NCBI GenBank assembly: GCA_021613335.1
Contig: JAJTWR010000001.1
Span: 38,501-102,500, forward strand
Reading direction: 5' to 3'
DNA: 64,000 nucleotides
DNA from: Whitmania pigra
Lineage: Eukaryota > Annelida > Clitellata > Hirudinida > Haemopidae
Both the position numbers and the translations under genes were made by a program. The notes under the pieces are model-generated. The model did no database searches. It was not told the DNA's origin and saw only the letters and a list, made by a program, of their open reading frames with translations. Positions 9,909 through 19,738 of the stretch are shown here, piece by piece; the first letter of the stretch is position 1, and each line of letters begins with the position of its first letter.

Positions 9909-10500
9909 TTGATAGACGCAGGGATCCGGCGGTCTATCTTATCCCTTGCACAGACTGCTTTGCCAGGGCATCGGCTTTTTTGTCCGGATGGAATTGTCGA
10001 AGATGGGGTTTTTCAGTGTCCAAGGTGCTCTGATAACTTCGGCATCCAATTGTCTTGTGATGTCCTTGCGAATGATGCTGGAATTTCTGTGATCAGGAAC
10101 AAAAGTGGCCAGTGACCGGATGGCATGATTAGCGGTGAGCTTCTTTCGACAAAGGTCTAATGTGCGATTTAAATTTTTTAGGTTGTTGTCTTGTGATGTC
10201 CTTGCGAATGTTGTCAAGCAGAAGACCTGACATCGTTTCAAAAGGGCTTGGCCGATTGGTCTTCTTCATCATCCAGTGAAGCTTGCCCTTGATGCTGGAA
10301 TTCCTGAGATCAGGAACAAAATTACATTCCCTGATGGGATTATTAGAAGTGGCCAGTGACCAGATAGCATGTTTAGCGGTGAGCTTCTTTCGGCAAAGGT
10401 CTAATGGAAGTTCACTTGTAGCGAGAGATTTCCACCTCCGGGCATGCTGCCACAGCAAATCTTGAGGACCTAGAATTGGATACAGTCGTATACCTTCTTG
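9909..10500 (-). mobile_element. LINE ORF2 fragment: end of RT through RNase H, with internal duplication
   Basis: On the - strand, an 'F.VLKICCGSM' block near 10465 corresponds to the RT end seen at 2-220. It is followed by an ELPLDLCRKKLTAKHAIWSL block (about 10420-10362) and ends with DKKADALAKQSVQG (about 9977-9936), an RNase H C-terminus. The LDLCRKKLTA..AI.SLAT block occurs twice (about 10410 and 10155), so part of the region is duplicated. Frames shift several times. Confidence 0.65.
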
Positions 10501-10589
10501 TTCTGCGTGTAGCTGAGGCCAAAAGCTTCACTCCCATGGTCTGTCACAGATCTTATGTCCAGGTGAAGGCGATTATCTGTTGACAGGAA

Positions 10590-10735
10590 CTCCGACAATA
10601 CAATGATTCAAGAATGCACTGGTTGCGTCAGGGCAACTAGAGTAAATAAAAATGTTGGAGGTCAGAAGGTAGCTTCAATAATAATAAGTTCCCAGATTAA
10701 AAAAGTTAAAATAGGAACAAATATATCCTTATATT
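10590..10735 (+). mobile_element. LINE gag-like ORF1 fragment
   Basis: This short stretch encodes 'ECTGCVRATRVNKNVGGQKV' followed by an 'IKKVKIGTN' block, matching the middle of the ORF1 copy at 24300-24200 (-). It has no ends of its own. Confidence 0.6.
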
Positions 10736-10739
10736 AACT

Positions 10740-11345
10740 TTGTATTATTCGTGTCCTTCGACTATGGACAAATTTTTACTTCTAGTTTCGTAATCCTTCA
10801 ATGTTTTACATTAGTGATTTTTTAGTGCAACATTCATTTTATCATGCCAGCTAGCAAATATTTCGATTAAAAGGTTTTCATCCTCGCCGAATCTTTTTTC
10901 GAGAGTGTATTTTCACTGTTTGAGTGATTGCTTGATTTCTCTTTCATGATTGAATAAATCCTTTTCAATTTCATGAGTCTCCTGTGTTTTATATGCTGTA
11001 TCTCGTAGGTTAAGTTTGAATCTGTTCGTAGTTTCATAGTATTTTTGTACATCAGTAATTATTTTTTTTTATGTCAGTCTATATGAGCGAAGCATTCGGT
11101 TCCCATGTGCTGGGTGATTTAAAAATATTTGTGTTTTTATTATTGTTCGTGTCTCCAAAGAAATCTTAAGTTTTAAGGATCTAATAATGTTTTAGTGAGA
11201 TGTCTACTTGTTTTTTATGTAAAGAAGGTTTACTCGGGATGAATTTGATACCTTTATTTAATAAATCAAGTTCATCCTCATTAAGTAAGTAGTCTGAGAT
11301 GATGAAAACAGTTTTATTAATAAAAGAAGAATAATTGTTATTAAT
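10740..11345 (-). mobile_element. Second Penelope-like element fragment (N-terminal part)
   Basis: On the - strand the text ELDLLNKGIKFIPSKPSLHK (about 11290-11230) is the typical N-terminal block of Penelope-like proteins and is clearly different from the copy at 7200. It is followed down to about 10867 by a Lys/Arg-rich frame. The RT core is absent. It represents a second, more diverged family. Confidence 0.5.
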
Positions 11346-11384
11346 AAGAGTCGGTCCGTCGTTGGTTATCTGTCTCGGGTCCGG

Positions 11385-11745
11385 TTATGGATTTCCCGTT
11401 GGTTCCGACTCCTCCTCTAGAAAATCTTCCTCAATTCTTCTCCACCAAGAATCTCTGCCGAAAGAGGTTCCTTCCTGATATCTTCCAGGAGGTCTGCTGG
11501 AATGACAGACTCAACTTTCTCTGCCTCTCTTCAACCTACAAGGGGCAGCACAAGAGACCTCTCGATCCGTTCTGGAACAGCGACTGCAAGGGGGCAGTCA
11601 AAGCATTCTTTCAGACTTAGAGGATATCAGGTGGGGCGGTTCGACCGGTCGGACGATGTCCCTCATGGCGGCATCCTCACATGCGTCAGGGAAGGGTTGT
11701 CGTACAGCACCACGGTGGTCTGTCAAGATTCTCAGTGACAGTCGA
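11385..11745 (+). mobile_element. LINE ORF2 fragments: linker fused to endonuclease piece
   Basis: A linker block (STYKGQHKRPLDPFWNSDCK, about 11529-11588) runs into SFRLRGYQVGRFDRSDD and GGILTCVREGLSYST (about 11605-11715), which belongs to the endonuclease that should precede the linker. The order is therefore inverted relative to an intact element, which shows rearrangement after insertion. A similar 'GGAGGTCTGCTGG' lead occurs at 25424. Confidence 0.6.
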
Positions 11746-11849
11746 CAACGATCATCACGAAGTAAAGTCTAAGAACGACATGGAGAATATTTAAGCTATC
11801 TCAGATTAAGTTAATAGGCTGTATACATGCATACTACGCCACATGTCGC

Positions 11850-12115
11850 GGCTAATCAGAGGTTCTGTATCATCAGCATCCCCAAAAACGTCAATGATGG
11901 AACAGTCAGTGAATGCACTGGATGCAAGAGCGCATCCAGGGTTATTAAGAATGTTGCAGGGAAGAAGGTGGCCATGTTTGTTTTTTTTAGGGTTAGTGTT
12001 AGGTTAAGAGACGTCTCGTCCCTTACTGGAACAACGACTGCAAGGGGGCAGTCAAAAACCGAAAGAGAGCTGTCCACCGGTAATTTCGATCGGAGTTGAG
12101 TTTTGAAGAATACAA
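11850..12115 (+). mobile_element. LINE ORF1 piece joined to ORF2 linker piece
   Basis: An ORF1 block (FCIISIPKNVNDGTV followed by ECTGCKSASRV) joins at about 11990 to a linker block (SLTGTTTARGQSK in the wrong frame for 'PYWNNDCKGAVK'). This is the same style of mosaic as the neighbours. No complete domain remains. Confidence 0.55.
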
Positions 12116-12379
12116 GAAACGAATGTCTTCATCAGGATGGAGACAAAAAATCTGAACCCAGTCCGGGTTTTTTGTATTTTTTGTACAAATTTATTTTCCT
12201 AAAAATCAGTTTTAAAATATGTTCACAGTTTTTTTTGTTTACAGCCAGATCTAGAAGAATATTTCTGAAGAGATGGACCTCAAAGAAAATTCATGGACTT
12301 AACCTTGTTAAATAAAAACTTGGTCAAGTGACCAAGGAATGATAAATGGTCTTGTATTCATTGGGTGATTGAAAACATG
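12116..12379. other. Short spacer, no gene
   Basis: This is an AT-rich stretch between ORF1 pieces. A 'RMETKNLNPVRV' reading of ORF1 appears at its start (about 12138-12170) and resumes at about 12390, as if about 220 bp had been inserted into ORF1. I see no terminal repeats that would identify the insert. Confidence 0.4.
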
Positions 12380-13300
12380 GTTTTCCAGTCCGGGTTCAGA
12401 AACAGGTTAGTGCAGCGTTTGGCAGGAACGATGATAAGATCCTTGCAAGCAATATTCTTGCCAACGAGGCTGAGTTAGCCAAGCTATCTCAGATAAAGGA
12501 ACAGGACGGAGTCTCGGCCAATGTCGGTCAAGCCGAAACTGCGTAGGCGTCCCCGCCAGCACCGACGATGAGACAATACTTGAGAGTACTGGTTGTGTTA
12601 GCGCAACCAGAGTCCGCAAGACCGTAGGCGGTAAGAAGGTGGCCACTCCGGTGGTCATCGTAAATTTTGCGGGTGCAACTCCCGCGAAAGTTAAGATTGG
12701 GTATCTTAGTTTTAAAATGCACGCAAGTGCAACGGTTATGGCCACATAGCCGTAAACTGCCAGCACAAGGCAAAGTGCCCAAAATGCCACGGGGAGCACT
12801 CCCTGAAAGAGTGCCAAACAAAGGAGTTGACAGAGTAGCGCTGCGCGACTGTTGGCAGTACCAGTCACTTTACTGGTCAGGCTGTCTGTCCGCAGCGCAA
12901 ATAGAGAAGGAGGCCTTGACAATCAGGGCCAATAAGCATATTAGTTATGCTAAAGCAGTTGAGGCGGCCACGAGCTAGTTCGCAAGAAGTGAGGCAGCAC
13001 CGGCACCTTCGGTCTCGGGGGATACTCCTGTTGACTCTATAGTCAAACAGGGAAACCCTCAGAAACCAAAAAGCAAAGCAAAGAAGCGCAAAGCTAAGAA
13101 AGTTGCGGCGGGGCCGCAGACTCTCAGCATTAGTCGCCAAGTTAATTTTGAAAATTTCAGAAGGAATGAACAAGAGGTTCCAAGGAGGAAACCAGGACCT
13201 CCGAGAGTACCTGGGACCAGCGAGAATAAACATGAGGACACTCAACTGGAACATCTTCCAGTCCAAGTGCTCCTCCCTCATCCTCTACGAACAACCTGGA
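12380..13300 (+). mobile_element. LINE gag-like ORF1 copy, nearly full length but broken
   Basis: Blocks appear in order: ORF1 middle (LSQIKEQDGVSANVG, about 12485-12530), TRVRKTVGGKKVATPVVIV (about 12608-12664), zinc knuckles from about 12725 to 12895 with the first knuckle damaged, NKHISYAKAVEAAT (about 12930-12971), the basic tail (KPKSKAKKRKAKKVAAG, about 13065-13115) and the C-terminal LKISEGMNKRFQGG block (about 13147-13190). Several stops and shifts interrupt it. A closely similar copy lies at 14740-15480, so this may be a segmental duplication. Confidence 0.75.
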
Positions 13301-13487
13301 GGATAACACGAAGTTCATCACCGACTCCATCACCAGTGCAGCCACAGAGAGCTCCTCGATCTACAAAGGGCAGAGCAAGAGGCCTCTCGTCCCTTTCGGT
13401 TAACATTAACGGTGGGGCCGCAGACTCTTAGCAGGGAGTCCCGGCATTACTCGCCATGTTAATTTTAAAAATTTCAGAGACATAAGA
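13301..13487 (+). mobile_element. LINE mosaic piece (linker plus ORF1 tail)
   Basis: Contains a 'SSIYKGQSKRPLVPF' linker reading (about 13355-13398), then returns to the ORF1 tail NINGGAADS and LLAMLILKISE (about 13402-13480). It matches the start of the block at 15530. Confidence 0.5.
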
Positions 13488-13911
13488 GATGAAGTGCCAC
13501 CTCTGTTGACCGCATGCTGTCGGACATTGCAAAATTTTGTATGGTCGGCGCAGAGAGTGACATAGTTAATGACTACATTATTTCCTCACAGGAGAAGAGA
13601 GTAAAACAGGGAGCAGCCTCTGCCCACGGACAGAGTTCGAACCACTCGACGATTCCCTAGGACCATTGGCCGAGAACCCATACTCGGATTCCAACGAGTC
13701 GGTAAGTGCATCATTTAATGCTATTGAAGCACTCGTAAATAACGCAAATTACAAATTACCGGAATAGACAAGGCTCATCCGTTTATTTTGTGACTTTGAT
13801 TTAGGAGCCGGCAACACTACGCCCCCATATCAGATGTCGGACCTCATTGGAGGGCTGCTGACGTGTGATGTCATCCCCTCCAAACTCTCAGGGGAAGACT
13901 TGGGCCTTTCT
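13488..13911 (+). pseudogene. Nucleoprotein-like fragment (possible endogenous viral element), N-terminal part
   Basis: Open stretches in shifting frames include DRMLSDIAKFCMVGAESDIV (about 13500-13560), a region near 13690-13760 with an in-frame stop at about 13767, and a 'DFDLGAGNTTPPYQMSDLIG' block (about 13790-13850). None of this belongs to the LINE proteins identified elsewhere. It lies upstream of, and in the same orientation as, the fragment at 14263-14745. A LINE ORF1 tail (13912-14262) separates the two. A viral nucleoprotein origin is a guess based on overall style, not an alignment. Confidence 0.28.
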
Positions 13912-14262
13912 CAGGGCCAATAAGCATATTAGTTATGCAAAGGCAGTTGAGGCGGCCACTAGCAAGGTCGCAAGAAGTGAGGCAGCGCCAGCACCGGCAC
14001 CTTCGGGGGAGACTCCCGTTGACTCATTAGTCAAAAAGGGCAATCCTCAGAAGCCAAAACGCAAAGCGAGGAAGCGCAGCGCCAAGAAATCGGCGGCAGG
14101 CTCGCAACCCGCTGCAAATTCACCCAATAATATTAACGGTGGGGCCGCAGACTCTCAGCAGGGAGTCCCGGCATTACTCGCCAAGTTAATTTTGAAAATT
14201 TCAGAAGGAATGAACAAGAGGTTCCAAGAGGAAACCAGGACCAGATGGACCATTTTAAACCA
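13912..14262 (+). mobile_element. LINE gag-like ORF1 C-terminal half
   Basis: One continuous frame reads RANKHISYAKAVEAATSKVA, an Ala/Pro-rich stretch, a Lys/Arg-rich stretch, INGGAADSQQGVPALLAKLI and ISEGMNKRFQEET. It is the best preserved ORF1 C-terminus in the window and has no stop. It sits between the two parts of the nucleoprotein-like sequence. Confidence 0.75.
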
Positions 14263-14745
14263 CGTCCTCCTCCAAATCGGGGTTGAGGTGGACCTCGACA
14301 GGACGATCATCGACCTTACCTACTGCCACCATGTCGTTCTTATCAGCCAAAAAAACAACAATTCGACGGGATGGTCGTCGCTCTTCAAGTGCCTGGACTC
14401 CGCTGTTCGGCCGATCTCGATGAGGCTCGCTATCTGCACAGAGCAAGCCTGATACCATGGAATGACCGGCATTACAGTCGTCAGGAGGGCCATGCACCTC
14501 GCCCCCGACTTTTGGTGGGACGAGGCCGCCCGAATCGCTGGCGAAGGAGCAGCTGTCACAGCAGCCAACGAGTTTGCAAGGAACTACCCATACCATACCT
14601 ACACCGGCCAAATGGGTGAGGCCCCAGTCAAACAGGCCCTGTACCCAAACATCTTCTACGCAGTGAAACGGATACTGGTTGATGTCATTGGAGAAACCAG
14701 CATGGCCACATATGGAGGGCTGGATAGGGGCCGCAAGACCTAGGC
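14263..14745 (+). pseudogene. Nucleoprotein-like fragment (possible endogenous viral element), C-terminal part
   Basis: The frame continues from the ORF1 tail without a stop into an 'IGVEVDLDRTIIDLTY' block and ends at TGA-type breaks near 14450. A second frame (14462-14743) carries the blocks APDFWWDEAARIAGEG, NEFARNYPYHTYTGQMGEAP and a 'YPNIFYAVKRIL' block. A shorter copy lies at 3635-3916. The 3' joint to LINE ORF1 is at about 14730. If viral, it is a dead endogenous copy split by a frameshift near 14455. Confidence 0.3.
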
Positions 14746-15480
14746 GGTAAGAAGGTGGCCACTCCGGTGGTCATCGTAAGTTTTGCAGGTGCAACTCCCG
14801 CGAAAGTTAAGATTGGGTATCTTAGCTTTAAAATGCACGCAAGTGCAACGGTTATGGGCACATAGCCGTAAACTGCCAGCACAAGGCAAAGTGCCCAAAA
14901 TGCCACGGAGAGCACTCCCTGAAAGAGTGCCAAACAAAGGAGTTGACAGAGAAGCGCTGCGCGACTGTTGACAGAACCAGTCACTTTACTGGTCAGGCTG
15001 TCTGTCCGCAGTGCAAGATAGTTAAGGAGGCCTTGACAATCAGGGCCAATAAGCATATTAGTTATTCTAAAGCAGTTGAGGCGGCCACGAGCTAGGTCGC
15101 AAGAAGTGAGGCAGCACCGGCACCTTCGGTCTCGGGGGTTACTCCTGTTGACTCTATAGTCAAACAGGGAAACCCTCAGAAACCAAAAAGCAAAGCGAAG
15201 AAGCGCAAAGCTAAGAAAGCTAAGAAAGTTGCGGCAAGCACGCAGCAGTCTTCGCAACCAGCTGCAATTTCTTCAGTTAATATTAACGGTGGGGCCGCAG
15301 ACTCTCAGCAGGGAGTCCCAGCATTAGTCGCCAAGTTAATTTTGAAAATTTCAGAAGGAATGAACAAGAGGTTCCAAGGAGGAAACCAGGACCTCCGAGA
15401 GTACCTGGGACCAGCGAGAATAAACATGAGGACACTCAACTGGAACATCTCCCAACTCCCTCATCCTCCAGGAGCTACCC
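14746..15480 (+). mobile_element. LINE gag-like ORF1 copy, second half of a duplicated pair
   Basis: It has the same order as 12620-13300: TVGGKKVATPVVIV-like start, damaged first knuckle (about 14840-14880), CPKCHGEHSLKEC (about 14897-14935), NKHISYSKAVEAAT (about 15049-15090), basic tail with a tandem 'AKKAKKV' (about 15205-15235), and the C-terminal EGMNKRFQGGNQDLREYLGP block (about 15357-15416). The phrase LREYLGPARINMRTLNWNI is shared only with 13200-13260. It marks these two copies as products of one duplication or one sub-family. Confidence 0.75.
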
Positions 15481-15765
15481 ACGAACAACCTGGAGGATAA
15501 CACGAAGTTCATCACCGACTCCATCACCAGTGCAGCCACAGAGAGCTCCTCGATCTACAAAGGGCAGAGCAAGAGGCCTCTCGTCCCATACTGGAACAAC
15601 GACTGCAAGGGAGCAGTCAAAGATCGGAACAAGAAGAGAGCTGCTCACAGGCGACTGCGATCGGAATCGAGCCCAGTTGAAAAGTACAAGAGAGCGAAGG
15701 GTCAAGCCCAGTGGACCATCAAGAATGCCAAGAGGGAGTACTGGAGGCCACACTTCGCCAGCTTC
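15481..15765 (+). mobile_element. LINE ORF2 linker fragment
   Basis: Encodes, in one frame, SSIYKGQSKRPLVPYWNNDC (about 15550-15609), then an 'RAKGQAQWTIKNAKREYW' block (about 15692-15745). This region lies between endonuclease and RT in the intact element. It stops at the junction near 15765. Confidence 0.7.
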
Positions 15766-16390
15766 GACCCAAGGACAAGCTCAGGTACCGTGTACCCATG
15801 GACCAGCTCCGGCTCAACCCTCGGCTCTCCCTGTCACTCCATGGGTTCCTGTGAGCAACTCTTCGAGCTGCCAGGCACACTACTCCGCCAACAGTGCTCC
15901 CGTACAAGGATGGTACGAGCTCCATTCCAGAAAGGAGGAAGGTCATCCAGCAAGCAGACACGGACGAAATGACCATCAAAACCGGTCAAGGTCAGTGATT
16001 CTGCTATTCCTGCCAACCCGAAACCGCTTCGGAATAAACGTTAGGCTACCACTATCCAGGATATGTTACACCTATGTTGAAGCGTCCCGCTATTACGGGT
16101 AGTGCCCGTAAAAATAGAACGCCGGCTCTAGTTGAGGAAAAGAGGACGGAATACATCAACTGCTTGAATGCTCCTCAGTCCAACCATGTCAAGGAGGAAA
16201 CCTCTTGTCCCGTACTGGAACAGCGACTGCAAGGGGGCAGTCAAAGACCGAAACAGAAAGAGAGCTCCCCCACAGGCGACTGTGATCTGAGTCTTGAGGA
16301 GTATAAGCGAGCACAACCCATCGATGTCTCGCTGGCCTCACCGCATTGGAAGGTTCTCAACACAAGATCATCATCCAGATGACTACGGTC
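15766..16390 (+). mobile_element. Rearranged LINE-related pieces of unclear order
   Basis: I can place only a linker reading near 16195-16300 (a 'RPLVPYWNSDCKGAVKDRN' style block) and a 'VEEKRTEYINCLNAPQS' block (about 16130-16175) that resembles the IEEKRGEYIDSL block at 740. The rest (15766-16120) has no recognisable coding. Confidence 0.45.
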
Positions 16391-16700
16391 GGAATCGAGT
16401 CTTGAGGAGTATAAGCGAGCAAAGGGTCCAGTGGACCATAAAGAACGCCAAAAGAGAATAGTGGAGGTTGCACTGCGCCAGCTGGAAAGATACCACTACT
16501 GCAAGATCGTGGAAGAATTAGCACCTAACCTGAACCTAGTTATTTTAAACTCAGGGGAGGTTATCCACATAGCCCACAACGGCAGTCCGTCGATTTCTCG
16601 CTGGCCTCACCGCATTGGAAGGTTCTCAACACAAGCCTTGGCAGTGATCACATCATCCAGATGACTACGATCGGTGAGTCTTGAGGAGTATAAGCAAGCA
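16289..16700 (+). repeat. Tandem duplication of about 279 bp at the head of copy B
   Basis: The phrase GAGTCTTGAGGAGTATAAGC occurs at about 16289, 16397 and 16676. The last two are 279 bp apart and are followed by nearly the same 130 bp of linker coding. A 'TCGCTGGCCTCACCGCATTG' phrase also occurs twice (about 16330 and 16597). The duplicates differ at several bases, so the event is not very recent. Confidence 0.7.
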
Positions 16701-17990
16701 AAGGGTCAAGCCCAGTGGACCATAAAGAACACCAAAAGAGAATGCTGGAGGTTGCACTGTGCCAGCTGGAAAGATACCACTACTGCAAGGCTGAGCATGC
16801 TATCCCCAGGAAACAACCACAAGATGGCTCAAAACCTCAGAAATGCTAATGAGATGCCTAAAACGAAGCGATCCATGACTATTACTAAGGGCATCGCCCT
16901 GAAAATCGTGGATATGAGGAAAAAGCAATTCACTTTCCGATCGATCAAAAATAGTTTGACGCACAGGAAGATCAGATATTGCGTTCAAGCTCGAACAGCA
17001 CACCGGCCATCGTTGAGAGTGCATATGCATACTCAGAAAAATAATGGGGTATTCACATTTATCTTCATGACAGGACCTTGTGATCATCTGTGGACCCACG
17101 GACACATTCATCCCTCAAAGCAACTGCCACAGTTCCTGGAGGGTATTGTTCAGCCAAGAATGCCTCCGCTGTGCATGGATGAGGTTGTCAACCAACGAAC
17201 AGAACCATTCCCAGAAGAACCAACCTAGAAAAACACACAAGACGGTGGACTGTCCTCATTTAGGTCTATAAAAATCTTACATTAAATATTGTCTAAACGT
17301 TCTCAAGGTATCACAATTTAATACTCACCACCATCTTTAACAAAGGCGTAGACCTCAGCAGTATCCCAGACACTTGGAATAAATCCTCCAAAAAAGCCTC
17401 ACAGATCTGGTGTCCCACTGCTCATCAACAAGGTTGCAACGTTCATTTCCTACATAATGTAATAATTGCCATTTGATCAAATCAGGAATAAAAACGGTTG
17501 TAATAAATGGGCAAATACTCTAGTTTTGTGCATGATGGGTATCAAATACGAGAGAAGCAACTAAAATTATTCTAACTTAGAGTTAGTGTTATCTTCTATT
17601 TAAATAATATGAGGAATCAAATGAATTTGCAGTTATATGCACATAAGAAATCAAATCTAAAATGTTTAATGTGTAGTACAATCCTTAACATGTTTAAAGG
17701 AAATAATACCATACCTCACACTCCGAGATTCCCTCCCGAACGAGCCATGGTATTGTAAACTCATTGTCATAATTCCGCCGAGAAGTAAGTACGAATCGGT
17801 ATAATTTTGTGAAAAGAATTTAAACGATTTTTAAAAATTGTTAAATTTCATATTTCAATATTTATTAAAAATTAATTTCACGTAACTAAGTTTTGGCTCT
17901 GTTTTGTATTAAACACGGAAATTATGTTCAACGCGATTATATGGATATTTATTAATTGTCTTAAAAAAACATATTTACGAGATATTTTCA
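16674..17990 (+). repeat. Chimeric dispersed repeat, copy B (longest)
   Basis: Starts with LINE linker coding (SLEEYKQAKGQAQWTIKNTK, about 16674-16733) and stays open until 17228. From about 16800 onward there is no LINE similarity I can name. The following AT-rich part (17270-17990) carries the block TTTAGGTCTATAAAA near 17260, a 'GGTGTCCCACTGCTCATC' block near 17409, and the shared end with TTTATTAAAAATTAATTTCA near 17862. It aligns by eye with copy A and, inverted, with copy C. Confidence 0.7.
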
Positions 17991-18406
17991 AAACTTAAAA
18001 CAAAAACTAAAGACCCACATAATTGTGCATTTATTTTTTATTTAAACTTTTTTTTTTCGTTGCCAAAACAAGTGTGACGTTAAATCCTAACTAGATAGAG
18101 CTAGTACTGCCGTACTAAAAAAGTCGTCGCCGACAAGAATGAGTGCAAATTGAATTTTTATTTAAAAAAAACCCACTAAATTATGCTTGAAAATGCACAA
18201 TTACTTATGAGCATAGGTGTCATCGCGAGTTGCGCTGGCTAAGGACAAAAATAAAAGACGTCTTATCATCATCATCGACAAAGTTCCCCTCGTTTTTTTT
18301 TGTTCGTCATAAAGATTTTCGTGGAGAAATCATTTCTACTAACATTTGAATCTCGATCGATCGAGCAATTCGACGCGAGGCGAGATGCTTTTCGTTAAGA
18401 TTTGTT
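17991..18406. other. No gene seen
   Basis: AT-rich sequence with short homopolymers. No open frame, RNA or repeat structure could be supported here. Confidence 0.5.
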
Positions 18407-18422
18407 GGCTCTGAAAAGAGCC
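18407..18422 (-). promoter_or_regulatory. Histone-type mRNA 3' stem-loop
   Basis: On the - strand the sequence is GGCTCTTTTCAGAGCC: a 6-bp perfect stem with a TTTC loop, flanked by CCAAA before and AACAAA after. This is the canonical replication-dependent histone 3'-end element bound by SLBP. A purine-rich AACGAAAAG follows about 10 bases downstream, where the U7-pairing element should be. No histone coding frame precedes it. Instead a LINE ORF1 piece lies directly upstream on the same strand. Confidence 0.8.
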
Positions 18423-18452
18423 TTTGGGTGGGACCGTTATGGAAACGTTACG

Positions 18453-18690
18453 CCTAGGTGATGATTAGTTCCTTCTTCTCTTCAGACTCTCTTGGACATC
18501 CTCGTAGGCTTCTTGACCGGTGAGACTTTTTCCTTCCTCTTGGAACTGACGATCTTATTTTTGGCTGCCATAAGGGTCTAGCTAACATGCTCATTGGCTG
18601 TAATAGTGATGGCCTCCTTTTCAATCTTGCGTTGCGGACCAGTAAAGTGACTGGTACTGTCACAAGTCGCGAATCGCATCTACGTCACCC
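18453..18690 (-). mobile_element. LINE gag-like ORF1 fragment upstream of the histone stem-loop
   Basis: On the - strand an ORF1 zinc-knuckle remnant (DSTSHFTGPQRKIEKEAITI, about 18665-18606) joins at about 18590 to an unrelated basic stretch (MAAKNKIVSSKRKEKV then SPVKKPTRMSKRV, ending at about 18482). The basic stretch is of histone-H1-tail style, but it is too short and biased to call. Together with the stem-loop 60 bases downstream it could be the end of a histone-related transcript fused to a LINE piece. Confidence 0.45.
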
Positions 18691-18721
18691 CTCTAATGCT
18701 ATCCTATTTATTATCTTTTTG

Positions 18722-18831
18722 CTGCAGTGTTTTATTAACGTCTGTTTCATAGGACGGTGCTCCCGCAGTGGGGTTCGAACCCGCGCCGCAATCGCGAGAG
18801 GAGCAGCCTTAACCATTAGGACATGCGGGCA
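18722..18831 (-). mobile_element. tRNA-derived SINE (tRNA-Glu-like head) with target-site duplication
   Basis: On the - strand a tRNA-like head runs GCCCGCA (acceptor), CCTAATGGTTAAGG (D-arm with an A-box-like sequence), an anticodon-like CTCTCGC loop, GCGGGTTCGAACCCCAC (T-arm with a perfect B box) and TGCGGGA. Six of seven acceptor pairs form. A short unrelated tail ending in TTAATAAAACACTGCAG follows. The 110-bp unit is bracketed by the direct repeat TATCTTTTTG (18712-18721 and 18832-18841). A related copy lies at about 33236-33342. Confidence 0.75.
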
Positions 18832-18849
18832 TATCTTTTTGTGGCTTTG

Positions 18850-18898
18850 TTTATTTATTTGATTAAAGTCCGTTGCATGACAAAGATGATTTGGACTT
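18850..18898 (-). mobile_element. SINE 3'-tail fragment
   Basis: On the - strand it reads AAGTCCAAATCATCTTTGTC, then CATGCAACGGACTTTAATC and an AAATAAAT tail. It matches 9761-9809 and the tails at 8947-8988 and 37150-37190. It abuts the complete SINE at 18722-18831. Confidence 0.6.
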
Positions 18899-18985
18899 GA
18901 CAGAAAGCTCTTTTCGCTTTGATCCAAACCGACGAGAATGCGACTGTGTTATTAAATTTTTTTTTCAATTCTTTTATGTTTTATT

Positions 18986-19480
<495 letters not shown>

Positions 19481-19679
19481 ATTGAGCATGTCATCAGTAA
19501 GCGAGTAAGCGTCGTTAAAATCTGTTCCGTCGCATGCGTTCTTGCGCGTGACACCTCTGCTTAGTTAACTTATAGGCAATAAATTGATGGCAATATGAGA
19601 GGTCACTCTAAATCTGTAATGACTCTTAACTCTATAGTCTTTTTGGACCCGATAAGGGTTTTTACTGACCCTGAAAAAG

Positions 19680-19711
<32 letters not shown>

Positions 19712-19738
19712 GTGGTGATGATGATGATGGTGGTTGTT
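19680..19738. repeat. (GAT)n microsatellite
   Basis: About 58 bp of GAT repeats with GGT interruptions, inside a region without genes. The open frames on both strands here are repeat-driven. Confidence 0.95.

Noticed and set aside
18453..18590. Histone H1-like coding upstream of the stem-loop
   Set aside because: Only about 30 basic residues are present and they begin inside a LINE-derived stretch; too short and compositionally biased to call a histone.
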